The notes under the pieces were generated by a model. The model searched no databases and was not told the origin of the DNA. It was given only the letters and a program-made list of their open reading frames with translations. Positions 9,861-17,681 of a stretch of 64,000 nucleotides of DNA are shown here, piece after piece; positions within the stretch are counted from its first letter, which is position 1, and every line of letters starts with the position of its first letter. The translations under genes and the position numbers were made by a program. Source of the stretch: Curtobacterium sp. BH-2-1-1 (GTDB lineage Bacteria > Actinomycetota > Actinomycetes > Actinomycetales > Microbacteriaceae); assembly GCF_001806325.1 (NCBI RefSeq), contig NZ_CP017580.1, forward strand, positions 1,984,001 to 2,048,000, read 5' to 3'.

Positions 9861-10447
9861 GCGCACGTCTCATCATCGTCGGACCTCCCGGAGCCGGGAA
9901 GGGCACCCAGGCCGGTCGCATCGCCGACGCGTTCGGGATCCCCGCCGTCTCGACGGGTGACATCTTCCGCAAGAACGTCGCAGAGGGCACCCCGCTCGGC
10001 GTTCAGGCGAAGGCGATCATGGACGCGGGCGACTACGTCCCCGACTCGCTCACGAACGAGCTCGTGAAGTCGCGCCTGCACGAGGCCGACGCCGAGAACG
10101 GCTTCCTGCTCGACGGCTACCCCCGCACGGTCGGGCAGGTCGAGTACCTCGACGCGCTCCTCGCCGAGCAGGGCACCGGCATCGACGCGGTCGTGCAGCT
10201 CGTCGCCGACCAGGACGAGCTCGTCGGCCGCCTCCTGAAGCGCGCCGAGGAACAGGGCCGCAGCGACGACAACGAGGAGACCATCCGTCGTCGGCAGCAG
10301 GTCTACACCGAGCAGACCGCTCCGATCGTGGCGGCGTACGGCGAGCGTGGGCTCGTCGTCGACGTCGACGGCCTCGGCGGCATCGACGAGGTCGGCGACC
10401 GGATCCAGGCCGCGCTGTCCTCGCGTGGGCTGACCGCGGGCGTCTGA
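9857..10447 (+). CDS. adk: Adenylate kinase
   Basis: Cytosolic enzyme converting ATP and AMP to two ADP. The P-loop [10 protein letters not shown] is at residues 8-17, the NMP-binding part reads [10 protein letters not shown], and DGYPRTVGQ is the conserved arginine motif. The 196-residue length and the compact segment [19 protein letters not shown] show the short-LID variant without zinc cysteines. TTG start overlapping the secY stop (TTGA). The secY-adk-map order is typical of actinobacteria. Confidence 0.97.
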   Translation: MSARLIIVGPPGAGKGTQAGRIADAFGIPAVSTGDIFRKNVAEGTPLGVQAKAIMDAGDYVPDSLTNELVKSRLHEADAENGFLLDGYPRTVGQVEYLDALLAEQGTGIDAVVQLVADQDELVGRLLKRAEEQGRSDDNEETIRRRQQVYTEQTAPIVAAYGERGLVVDVDGLGGIDEVGDRIQAALSSRGLTAGV

Positions 10448-10454
10448 CGCCAGC

Positions 10455-11288
10455 GTGGTGCGGTTCCGCAAGCCCTCGATCTACAAGACGCCGGACGAGC
10501 TCCACGCCATGGTGCGTCCGGGTCTGCTGACCCACGACGCACTGGCGGCGGTCCGCGACGCGATCCGTCCGGGCATCACCACGGGCGAGCTCGACGCCAT
10601 CGCCGAGCGGGTCATCCGTGACGGCGGCGGCATCCCGAACTTCCAGCTCGTCCCGGGCTACCGGCACACGCTCTGCGTGTCGGTGAACGACGAGATCGTG
10701 CACGGGATCCCGGGGGAGCGTGTGCTCCAGCCCGGTGACGTCGTGTCGGTCGACGCCGGTGCCGAGGTCGACGGCTGGAACGGTGACAGTGCCTTCACGG
10801 TCGTCGTCCCGGGTGGTGACGCCGGTGTCAGTGCGGCCCGGCAGACGCTCTCGGACACCACCGAGCGCGCGCTCTGGCACGGCATCGCGGCGCTCGCGCA
10901 CGCGAAGCACCTGCACGAGGTCGGCGCCGTCATCGAGGACGCCATCGACGAGACCGGCGCGTGGGGCATCGTCGAGGACTACACCGGCCACGGCATCGGC
11001 CGCTCGATGCACGAGGACCCGCCCGTCTTCAACTACCGCGTCCGCGGCGCCGGTCCGGCGGTCAAGCCCGGACTCGTGGTCGCGATCGAGCCGATGGTCA
11101 CGGCCGGCACGATCGACAGCTCGACGGACGACGACGACTGGACCGTCCGCACGCTCGACGGTTCCGACGCGGCGCACTGGGAGCACAGCATCGCGGTGCA
11201 CGCCGACGGCATCTGGGTGCTGACGGCGGCCGACGGCGGTGCTGCGGGCCTCGCCCCGCTGGGTGTGACGCCGGTCCCGATCCCGTAG
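10455..11288 (+). CDS. map: Type I methionine aminopeptidase
   Basis: Removes the initiator methionine from new proteins using two metal ions. The 277 residues carry the MetAP metal ligands in order: Asp in SVDAGAEVDG, Asp in GDSAFTV, His in GHGIGRSMHEDP, Glu in IEPMV and Glu in HWEHSIAV. HGIPGE holds the substrate-binding histidine. The GTG start lies seven bases after adk. It is convergent with the LCP gene; a palindromic repeat lies between them. Confidence 0.97.
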   Translation: MVRFRKPSIYKTPDELHAMVRPGLLTHDALAAVRDAIRPGITTGELDAIAERVIRDGGGIPNFQLVPGYRHTLCVSVNDEIVHGIPGERVLQPGDVVSVDAGAEVDGWNGDSAFTVVVPGGDAGVSAARQTLSDTTERALWHGIAALAHAKHLHEVGAVIEDAIDETGAWGIVEDYTGHGIGRSMHEDPPVFNYRVRGAGPAVKPGLVVAIEPMVTAGTIDSSTDDDDWTVRTLDGSDAAHWEHSIAVHADGIWVLTAADGGAAGLAPLGVTPVPIP

Positions 11289-11370
11289 GTCGCGCCTTCC
11301 CGTCGGTCGCGTCTCCCGCAGGCGGCACTGCCTGACCCGGCGCGTGAGCGCCGTCGCGTCCGGTCCCGTC

Positions 11371-11420
11371 GGACGGCCAGGAGGCGCGGTGCGGCCCCGC
11401 CACGCGCCTCCGGTCCGTCC
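11371..11420. terminator. Palindromic intergenic repeat between convergent map and LCP genes
   Basis: GGACGG (11371-11376) pairs with CCGTCC (11415-11420), and GGAGGCGCG (11380-11388) with CGCGCCTCC (11403-11411), making a long hairpin that can work in both directions. It contains copy 1 (11378-11399) of the dispersed GGAGGCGCGG repeat. The remaining gene-free bases 11421-11530 are GC-rich without a recognisable signal. Confidence 0.6.
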
Positions 11421-11530
11421 CTGCGCACGTCCACGACGTCTGCACCGTGTGGACCACGTGCACTCGTCGTCAGCGTGCGCACCCGCGCGCGGCGCGCGAC
11501 GCGCACCGCGCGACGGGCGCCGCGCCGGGC

Positions 11531-12886
11531 TCAGTCGTTGCCGACCGAGCAGGTCTCCTCGGACGCGCTCTGTCCGGTGATCGACGAGGGCAGCGGCGTC
11601 GCCGAACCGGTCGCGGCGCTCGTGGCGGTGCCGGATGCCGATCCGGACGCCGTGCCGGTGCCGGCCGCGGTACCCGAGGACGTCCCGGCCGAGGACCCAC
11701 CGGCCGACGAGGTGCCGGTCGAGGTCCCCGTGGACGGAGCAGCGGTCGCCGTCCCGCTCGACCCGGAGGACTCCTCCGACGCGCGCCCCGTGCTCGAGTC
11801 GCTCAGCGAGGTCTTCTGGTCGTTCTGCAGCGCGACGTTGAGGGTGTGGGCAGCGTCCTGGTCGACGATCACGCGCGCGCTGTCCTCGGGGTCGTCCGCG
11901 ACCGGGTACTGCACGAAGAGCATGTTCGCCGTGCTCATCCCGCGCAGGGCCCCGGCCAGTCCGACGAGCGTGCGTGCCTGGGCGAGGCCGTCGGACAGCG
12001 TCATGTTCGACAGCGCGGCGCCGGCGAGCTTGTAGAGGGTGATCGGGTTCGAGAGCGTCCCGTCCGAGGTGACCTTGCGCAGCAGGGCCGACAGGAACAC
12101 CTGCTGCGAGCTGATGCGCGCGAGGTCGCTCCCGTCGCCGACGCCGTGCCGGGTGCGGAGGAACGCGAGCGCGTCCGTGCCCTCGAGCTTGTGCGAGCCG
12201 GCCGTCAGGTGCAGGTTCGTGTAGGAGTCGTTGATCGGGTCCGCGACGCACACGTCCACGCCGCCGAGGGCGTTCGACATCTCGATGACGCCGTCGAACG
12301 TGATGAGCCCGGCGTACGGGATGCTCAGGCCGGTGAGGTTCTCGACGGTGTCGACGACGCACGAGACCCCGCCGTTCCCGAGTGCCGTGTTGAACTGCGC
12401 GGACGTGGCCGCCGGGTACGTGGTCCCGCTCTCGGGGTTCGTGCACGCCGGGATCGGCACCATGAGGTCGCGCGGGAAGCTCACCGCGGTCAGTTGGGTG
12501 TGGTCCTGCGAGATGTGGATGAGCATCGTGACGTCGTTGCGGGCGCCCTCGACGTCCTCGTCCGAGTCGAACTGTCCGATGCGGGTGTCGCTGCCGATGA
12601 GCAGGATGTTCGCACCGCCCTTGATGGCCGTGATGTCGGCCGTCTGCGCGGTGCTCTGGTCGTCCGTGCTGAGCTTGACCGTCCTCGGCGCCGTGGCGAG
12701 CTGCGCACCCGCGATGGCGGCGACGCTCGTCCCGCTCACGAGGACGACGGCGAGGGTGGACGCCACGATCGACGCGAGCGTGCCCCATCCGCGGCGGCGC
12801 GGGAGGCGGCCGTGGCGGGCGAACGGGCGTCGGGTGGCGTCGGGCACGTGGTCTCCGTTCGGTGGTCCGTGCGGCGCGGTCTGCAC
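11531..12886 (-). CDS. LytR-CpsA-Psr (LCP) family cell-wall glycopolymer ligase
   Basis: LCP enzymes attach teichoic acids, capsule or arabinogalactan-type polymers to peptidoglycan outside the membrane. The 451-residue product has a cytoplasmic basic start, one membrane anchor at about 35-62, then the LCP domain with LLIGSDTRIGQFD, NDVTMLIHIS, SFPRDLMVPIP, the GGVDVCV core and RTRHGVGDGSDLARISSQQ with the expected arginines. From about residue 365 it becomes a Ser/Thr/Ala/Gly-rich, probably disordered tail ending in CSVGND. GTG start at 12886. It sits opposite to the operon and separates map from infA. Confidence 0.92.
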   Translation of the reverse strand: MQTAPHGPPNGDHVPDATRRPFARHGRLPRRRGWGTLASIVASTLAVVLVSGTSVAAIAGAQLATAPRTVKLSTDDQSTAQTADITAIKGGANILLIGSDTRIGQFDSDEDVEGARNDVTMLIHISQDHTQLTAVSFPRDLMVPIPACTNPESGTTYPAATSAQFNTALGNGGVSCVVDTVENLTGLSIPYAGLITFDGVIEMSNALGGVDVCVADPINDSYTNLHLTAGSHKLEGTDALAFLRTRHGVGDGSDLARISSQQVFLSALLRKVTSDGTLSNPITLYKLAGAALSNMTLSDGLAQARTLVGLAGALRGMSTANMLFVQYPVADDPEDSARVIVDQDAAHTLNVALQNDQKTSLSDSSTGRASEESSGSSGTATAAPSTGTSTGTSSAGGSSAGTSSGTAAGTGTASGSASGTATSAATGSATPLPSSITGQSASEETCSVGND

Positions 12887-13012
12887 GGGCGGGGGGCGAC
12901 GGCCACGCTAGGGGCCGGTGACCAACGGGACCCCGGAGCGCGCCGTCAAACCACTGTGGAACGCTCAGACACCGCTGTGAAGCCCCAGACGTGGGGACTT
13001 CGCCGTCTCCAC

Positions 13013-13041
13013 TTGGCAATCCTGGGTTTACCACATAGGAT
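13013..13041 (+). promoter_or_regulatory. infA operon promoter
   Basis: TTGGCA at 13013-13018 and TAGGAT at 13036-13041 are 17 bases apart, close to a housekeeping sigma consensus. Transcription would begin near 13048 and leave a leader of about 90 bases before infA. It gives the infA-rpmJ-rpsM-rpsK genes a start separate from secY-adk-map. Confidence 0.75.
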
Positions 13042-13136
13042 CGATCTTTGGTGTGTCATGCCTACTGGGCGTGGCGCCCGACCCGCAGACCGGCTCGGGG
13101 ATCACACCGGTAATCCAACCAAGCGACAGTGAGGCT

Positions 13137-13358
13137 ATGGCCAAGAAAGACGGCGTCATCGAGATCGAGGGCTCGGTGCTCGAAGCTCTGCCCAACGCGA
13201 TGTTCCGCGTTGAGCTGACCAACGGACACAAGGTCCTTGCGCACATCTCCGGGAAGATGCGCCAGCACTACATCCGCATCCTCCCCGAGGACCGCGTGAT
13301 CGTGGAGCTGAGCCCGTACGACCTGACCCGCGGCCGGATCGTCTACCGCTACAAGTGA
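13137..13358 (+). CDS. infA: Translation initiation factor IF-1
   Basis: Small OB-fold protein that occupies the A site during initiation. ATG 13137 gives [20 protein letters not shown] and the exact 73 residues of most bacterial IF-1; the frame is open further up but unrelated there. The conserved [19 protein letters not shown] is present in full and the end is [18 protein letters not shown] ribosome-binding site precedes it. First gene of its transcription unit. Confidence 0.98.
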   Translation: MAKKDGVIEIEGSVLEALPNAMFRVELTNGHKVLAHISGKMRQHYIRILPEDRVIVELSPYDLTRGRIVYRYK

Positions 13359-13428
13359 TCCGCGAGCTGGAAAGGAACGGCCCGGCAACCCTGCCGAGCA
13401 CGAAGCCAGCGAGCACGAGGAAAGAACA

Positions 13429-13545
13429 ATGAAGGTCAACCCCAGCGTCAAGCCCATCTGCGAGCACTGCCGTGTCATTCGCCGCAAGGGCCGCGTCATG
13501 GTGATCTGCAAGAGCAACCCGCGTCACAAGCAGCGCCAGGGCTAG
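13429..13545 (+). CDS. rpmJ: 50S ribosomal protein L36 (zinc-binding form)
   Basis: The 38-residue protein starts [20 protein letters not shown]. It keeps the zinc ligands Cys11, Cys14, Cys27 and a C-terminal histidine (CEHC, ICK, PRH), so this is the C-plus form that zinc-starved bacteria can replace with a paralogue. It follows infA by 70 bases, with AGGAAAGA as ribosome-binding site. Confidence 0.97.
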   Translation: MKVNPSVKPICEHCRVIRRKGRVMVICKSNPRHKQRQG

Positions 13546-13610
13546 TCCCGGCTGCCTGACGCGATCGCCCTCGGGCGGCTGCGAGCAGGATCCACAACTC
13601 AACATCGAAC

Positions 13611-13672
13611 GCAGTACCAAGATCCGCGCGAGCGGGGACACCTCGGGTCGGAGGCCCGAGCACCGGTACTGC
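13611..13672 (+). ncRNA. Candidate structured leader before rpsM
   Basis: In the 162-base gap between rpmJ and rpsM, GCAGTACC (13611-13618) pairs exactly with GGTACTGC (13665-13672) and encloses a second hairpin CTCGGG/CCCGAG (13642-13660). The nested arrangement suggests a folded mRNA leader, possibly a ribosomal-protein control site. No family match can be claimed from sequence alone. Confidence 0.4.
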
Positions 13673-13707
13673 TCCACACCTCCATCGACAACAGGAGCAG
13701 CCATCAC

Positions 13708-14082
13708 ATGGCACGTCTAGCAGGCGTCGACATCCCGCGCGAGAAGCGCGTGGAGATCGCACTCACGTACATCTACGGCGTCGGCCGTACCCGCGCGGTC
13801 CAGGCACTCGCCGAGACCGGTATCTCCGGTGACATCCGCGTCAAGGACCTGACCGACGACCAGCTCGTCGCCCTCCGTGACTTCATCGAGGGCAACTTCA
13901 AGGTGGAGGGTGACCTCCGCCGTGAGGTCGCAGCCGACATCCGCCGCAAGGTCGAGATCGGTAGCTACGAGGGTCTTCGCCACCGTCGTGGTCTCCCGGT
14001 GCGCGGTCAGCGCACCAAGACCAACGCGCGTACCCGCAAGGGACCGAAGCGCACCGTGGCAGGCAAGAAGAAGGCTCGATAG
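13708..14082 (+). CDS. rpsM: 30S ribosomal protein S13
   Basis: Head protein contacting P-site tRNA and forming bridges to the large subunit. The 124 residues start [21 protein letters not shown], and the C-terminal signature [21 protein letters not shown] is complete. An AGGAGC ribosome-binding site precedes it. It is followed nine bases later by rpsK. Confidence 0.99.
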   Translation: MARLAGVDIPREKRVEIALTYIYGVGRTRAVQALAETGISGDIRVKDLTDDQLVALRDFIEGNFKVEGDLRREVAADIRRKVEIGSYEGLRHRRGLPVRGQRTKTNARTRKGPKRTVAGKKKAR

Positions 14083-14091
14083 GAGACCCCG

Positions 14092-14490
14092 ATGGCTACC
14101 CCCAAGACTGCCGCGCGCAAGCCGCGCCGCAAGGAGAAGAAGAACGTCGCCGTGGGCCAGGCCCACATCAAGAGCACGTTCAACAACACGATCGTCAGCA
14201 TCACCGACCCGTCGGGTGCCGTCCTCAGCTGGGCGTCCTCGGGTGCCGTGGGCTTCAAGGGTTCGCGCAAGTCGACGCCGTTCGCGGCGCAGCTCGCCGC
14301 CGAGTCCGCTGCGCGTCAGGCGCAGGAGCACGGCGTCAAGAAGGTCGACGTCTTCGTGAAGGGTCCGGGTTCGGGCCGCGAGACCGCGATCCGCTCGCTC
14401 CAGGCCGCTGGCCTCGAGGTGGGTTCGATCAACGACGTCACGCCGCAGGCGCACAACGGGTGCCGCCCGCCCAAGCGCCGTCGCGTCTGA
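14092..14490 (+). CDS. rpsK: 30S ribosomal protein S11
   Basis: Platform protein near the Shine-Dalgarno interaction site. The 132 residues include [38 protein letters not shown] and the end block [16 protein letters not shown], all diagnostic. In many bacteria rpsD (S4) follows; here rpoA comes next, so S4 is encoded elsewhere. Confidence 0.99.
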   Translation: MATPKTAARKPRRKEKKNVAVGQAHIKSTFNNTIVSITDPSGAVLSWASSGAVGFKGSRKSTPFAAQLAAESAARQAQEHGVKKVDVFVKGPGSGRETAIRSLQAAGLEVGSINDVTPQAHNGCRPPKRRRV

Positions 14491-14504
14491 CGCGAGGAGC
14501 AACC

Positions 14505-14552
14505 GGCCGCGCCCTGCTCGTCCCCTGACGGGAGCGAGCAGGGCCCGCGGCC
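14505..14552 (+). terminator. Long hairpin between rpsK and rpoA
   Basis: GGCCGCG, CCCTGCTCG and TCCC on the left pair with GGGA, CGAGCAGGG and CGCGGCC on the right around a CTGAC loop, with only single-base bulges. No T tract follows, so it may act as a partial attenuator or a processing site that sets RNA polymerase alpha level apart from the ribosomal genes. Confidence 0.55.
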
Positions 14553-14657
14553 ATTCCTGGTCGTTCGATCGCGCAGGCCGTGCCGTCCTGGCAAGCGCGT
14601 GCGCGTGATCACAACTCAACAGACCCGTCGGGGCCCGGTCGGCCCCGTCGTACCGCC

Positions 14658-14679
14658 GAGTGTCATATAGCGGACACTC
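14658..14679 (+). promoter_or_regulatory. Palindrome and -10-like site before rpoA
   Basis: GAGTGTC (14658-14664) and GACACTC (14673-14679) form a perfect 7-bp inverted repeat around ATATAGCG, which contains a -10-like TATAGC. It ends 19 bases before the rpoA GTG. This could be an internal promoter with an operator; a -35 is not evident. Confidence 0.35.
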
Positions 14680-14698
14680 CGCCGAAAGGAATCCCACA

Positions 14699-15694
14699 GT
14701 GCTCATTGCACAGCGCCCCACCCTGACCGAGGAGACGATCTCCGAGTTCCGCTCGCGCTTCGTCATCGAGCCGCTCGAGCCGGGCTTCGGTTACACCCTC
14801 GGCAACTCGCTGCGCCGCACGCTCCTCTCCTCGATCCCCGGCGCGGCTGTCACCAGCATCCGCATCGACGGCGTCCTCCACGAGTTCAGCACCGTGCCCG
14901 GTGTCAAGGAAGACGTCACCGAGATCATCCTCAACATCAAGAGCCTGGTCGTCTCCAGCGAGCACGACGAGCCGATCACGGCGTACCTGCGCAAGCAGGG
15001 TGCCGGTCAGGTCACCGCAGCGGACATCTCCGCTCCGGCCGGCGTCGAGATCCACAACCCGGACCTCGTCATCGCGACCCTGAACGACACCGCGCGCTTC
15101 GAGCTCGAGCTGACGATCGAGCGTGGCCGTGGCTACGTCTCGGCGACGCAGAACCGTTCGGAGTTCAGCGAGGCCGGTCAGATCCCGATCGACTCGATCT
15201 ACTCGCCGGTCCTCAAGGTCACCTACCGCGTCGAGGCGACGCGTGCCGGTGAGCGCACGGACTTCGACCGCCTGGTCGTCGACGTCGAGTCGAAGCCGGC
15301 CATCACGCCGCGCGACGCCATCGCGTCGGCAGGTCGGACGCTCGTCGAGCTGTTCGGGCTCGCCCGCGAGCTCAACACCGCGGCCGAGGGCATCGAGATC
15401 GGCCCCGCGCCGGTCGACGCCGTGCTCTCGAACGAGCTGCAGACCCCGATCGAGGACCTGGACCTGTCGGTCCGCAGCTACAACTGCCTCAAGCGGGAGG
15501 GCATCAACACGGTGTCCGAGCTCGTCGCCCTGTCGGAGACGCAGCTCATGAACATCCGCAACTTCGGTCAGAAGTCGGTGGACGAGGTCAAGGACAAGCT
15601 CACCGAGCTCGGCCTGTCCCTCAAGGACACCGTCCCCGGATTCGACGGCGCCCACTTCTACAGCGGGTACGACGAGGACGAGTCCAACAACTGA
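14699..15694 (+). CDS. rpoA: DNA-directed RNA polymerase subunit alpha
   Basis: Scaffold subunit that dimerises to nucleate RNA polymerase; its C-terminal domain contacts UP elements and activators. GTG 14699 is chosen because it gives the family start [12 protein letters not shown] after an AAAGGA ribosome-binding site, for 331 residues. The N-terminal domain has [25 protein letters not shown] (conserved dimer core), and the C-terminal domain has [20 protein letters not shown]. An acidic tail DEDESNN ends it. Confidence 0.98.
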   Translation: MLIAQRPTLTEETISEFRSRFVIEPLEPGFGYTLGNSLRRTLLSSIPGAAVTSIRIDGVLHEFSTVPGVKEDVTEIILNIKSLVVSSEHDEPITAYLRKQGAGQVTAADISAPAGVEIHNPDLVIATLNDTARFELELTIERGRGYVSATQNRSEFSEAGQIPIDSIYSPVLKVTYRVEATRAGERTDFDRLVVDVESKPAITPRDAIASAGRTLVELFGLARELNTAAEGIEIGPAPVDAVLSNELQTPIEDLDLSVRSYNCLKREGINTVSELVALSETQLMNIRNFGQKSVDEVKDKLTELGLSLKDTVPGFDGAHFYSGYDEDESNN

Positions 15695-15760
15695 CCTCGC
15701 GCTGACGCGCACGCGCGCCGCTGACGCAGCGCGCAACACTTTCACCACTGGAGAACTGAC

Positions 15761-16327
15761 ATGCCGAAGCCCACCAAGGGCCCCCGCCTCGGTGGCGGCC
15801 CCGCCCACGAGCGCCTGCTCCTGAGCAACCTCGCCAACGCCCTCTTCACGCACGGTCGCATCACGACCACCGAGACGAAGGCCAAGCGCCTCCGTCCCGT
15901 CGCCGAGCGTCTCATCACGTTCGCGAAGCGTGGCGACCTGCACGCGCGTCGTCGCGTGATCAGCATCCTGCGCGACAAGTCCGTCGTGCACACGCTGTTC
16001 ACCGAGATCGCCCCGCAGGTCGAGGACCGTCAGGGCGGCTACACCCGCATCACGAAGCTCGGTTTCCGCAAGGGCGACAACGCTCCCCTCGCGTCGATCG
16101 AGCTCGTCCTCGAGCCGGTGTCGAGCACGCCGGCCCCGGTCAAGCGCGACGCGGCCCCGGCCGCTGCTGCTCCGGTCGAGGAGCCTGCCGCCGAGGACAC
16201 CACCGACGAGGCCCCGGTCGAGGAGACCGAGACCACCGAGGAGTCCGCTCCCGTCGCCGAGGAGACCGAGACCGAGGCAGCTGCCGAGGTCGAGGCCGAC
16301 GCCGCCGAGAAGTCGGACGACAAGTAG
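15761..16327 (+). CDS. rplQ: 50S ribosomal protein L17 with acidic C-terminal tail
   Basis: Large-subunit protein near the tunnel exit. The core (residues 1-120) shows [20 protein letters not shown], the actinobacterial L17 start, and [16 protein letters not shown]. Residues from about 125 to 188 form an Ala/Glu/Thr/Asp-rich acidic tail, making it about 60 residues longer than the E. coli protein. Last gene of the alpha operon, followed by a textbook terminator. Confidence 0.97.
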   Translation: MPKPTKGPRLGGGPAHERLLLSNLANALFTHGRITTTETKAKRLRPVAERLITFAKRGDLHARRRVISILRDKSVVHTLFTEIAPQVEDRQGGYTRITKLGFRKGDNAPLASIELVLEPVSSTPAPVKRDAAPAAAAPVEEPAAEDTTDEAPVEETETTEESAPVAEETETEAAAEVEADAAEKSDDK

Positions 16328-16340
16328 TCACAGCCCACCA

Positions 16341-16380
16341 CGACGAAGCCCCCGCAACACGCGTTGCGGGGGCTTCGTCG
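16341..16380 (+). terminator. Strong terminator closing the alpha operon
   Basis: Perfect 18-bp stem (16341-16358 with 16363-16380) around the four-base loop ACGC, 13 bases after rplQ. It is the longest perfect stem of the terminators seen in this window apart from the 27319 element. Confidence 0.9.
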
Positions 16381-16406
16381 CGTCCTGGGGGTGACCGGAC
16401 GGCGGC

Positions 16407-16428
16407 CTGGAGGCGCGGTGCGGGCCCC
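16407..16428 (+). repeat. Dispersed GGAGGCGCGG repeat, copy 2
   Basis: Reads CTGGAGGCGCGGTG then CGGGCCCC, one base away from the shared consensus. It lies between the alpha-operon terminator and the FUSC gene. Confidence 0.65.
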
Positions 16429-16534
16429 CCCCGTCCCTCCTGGCCCACAGGCGGCCGAGCCGCAGAACGCGGACCGGCTCCGTCTCACAGGCGCGGCACC
16501 GTATCGTGACCGGCCGACACGACGAGAGGGACCG

Positions 16535-17653
16535 ATGCAGTTCGAGCACATCGCGGGTGTGGGGACCCGGGTCTGGCGGTGGAGCCGGACCTCCGGGACG
16601 CAACCGCGCCTGCTCCACGCCGCGAAGGCCGCCGTCGCGGCGGTCCTCGCGTGGTTCATCGCGCGACACATGCCCGGGGTCGCGGCGGAGTACCCGTACT
16701 ACGCACCGCTCGGTGCCGTCGTGGCGATGCAGACGACGGTGTTCGCGGGCATCCGGAGCGGGGTCCAGACGCTCGTCGGCATCGCGCTCGGCATCGTCAT
16801 CGCCGGGTTCACGATGTGGGTCGGTGACCCGGGCTTCCTGGCGATCGCGCTGGCGGTGGGCATCGGGGTGCTCGTGGGCGGGTTCCGCGTCCTCGGCGAG
16901 GGCAGCTCCTGGGTGTCCACCGCCGCGCTCTTCGTCCTGCTCGTCGGTGGCGCCCACGCCGAGGGGTACTCGCTCGGGTACCTCGTGCAGATGGCCGTCG
17001 GGGTCGTGGTGGGCCTCCTGGTGAACTTCCTCGTCTTCCCGCCCCTGCGATTCTGGGACGCCGAGCACCGGATCGACGCGGTCAACCAGGTGCTCGCGGA
17101 CCACCTGGACGGGCTCGCCGAGGTCCTCGCAGGGGGCGAGCGCGACGAGAGGGCCTGGGACCGTCAGCAGGACCGACTGGACCGTGCCATCGCCGACGTC
17201 CGCTCCCGGGTGTCGATCGCGCACGAGAGCCGCCGGCTGAACCCGCGCGGAGCACTCCGTGGGTCCCAGGCACGGCTCGAGCAGGACGGTGCCCGCTTCC
17301 GTGCCCTCGAGCGGGTCGCCTGGTACACGACGGACCTCACCGAGCTCGTCGCCCGGTCGGGTCCGGTGTCGGAGGGGCTCGGGCGACCGGACCCCGAGTT
17401 CGCCGAGCCGCTCGCGACGGCCCTCCGTGAGCTCGCGTGCATGGTCCGCGGCGAGCGCCCCGAAGAGGCGGGCGACGACGCGATCGCCGAGGTCGAGCGG
17501 GCGCTGGACGCATCGCGCGAGAACCCGTCGCACGTCGCGGTCACGTCCGCCGCACTCGTGGCGATGCGCGGCATCGTGGAGTCCGAGCGCCGGGCGACGA
17601 ACGACCTGGACACCCGCACGGGGCCGTCCGCCTTCCGGAACGCCCGCGGCTGA
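16535..17653 (+). CDS. FUSC-family membrane protein (aromatic-acid-exporter-like)
   Basis: Probable inner-membrane protein of the FUSC/ArAE superfamily. From about residue 28 to 185 there are about six hydrophobic segments with AKAAVAAVLAWFIARHMPG, YYAPLGAVVAMQTTVF and LVNFLVFPPL, typical of FUSC proteins. The remainder (about 190-372) is a soluble, helical, charged domain. ATG 16535 has a GAGAGGG ribosome-binding site and a TATCGT -10-like hexamer at 16502-16507. The substrate is unknown. It stands alone between a terminator and the SARP gene. Confidence 0.8.
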   Translation: MQFEHIAGVGTRVWRWSRTSGTQPRLLHAAKAAVAAVLAWFIARHMPGVAAEYPYYAPLGAVVAMQTTVFAGIRSGVQTLVGIALGIVIAGFTMWVGDPGFLAIALAVGIGVLVGGFRVLGEGSSWVSTAALFVLLVGGAHAEGYSLGYLVQMAVGVVVGLLVNFLVFPPLRFWDAEHRIDAVNQVLADHLDGLAEVLAGGERDERAWDRQQDRLDRAIADVRSRVSIAHESRRLNPRGALRGSQARLEQDGARFRALERVAWYTTDLTELVARSGPVSEGLGRPDPEFAEPLATALRELACMVRGERPEEAGDDAIAEVERALDASRENPSHVAVTSAALVAMRGIVESERRATNDLDTRTGPSAFRNARG

Positions 17654-17669
17654 CGTCCGACGCTCGACC

Positions 17670-17675
17670 TAGACT
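17670..17675 (+). promoter_or_regulatory. -10 hexamer TAGACT, leaderless start of SARP gene
   Basis: TAGACT ends six bases before the GTG at 17682, so transcription should begin at or next to the start codon. No ribosome-binding site is present. Confidence 0.55.
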
Positions 17676-17681
17676 CGGGAC

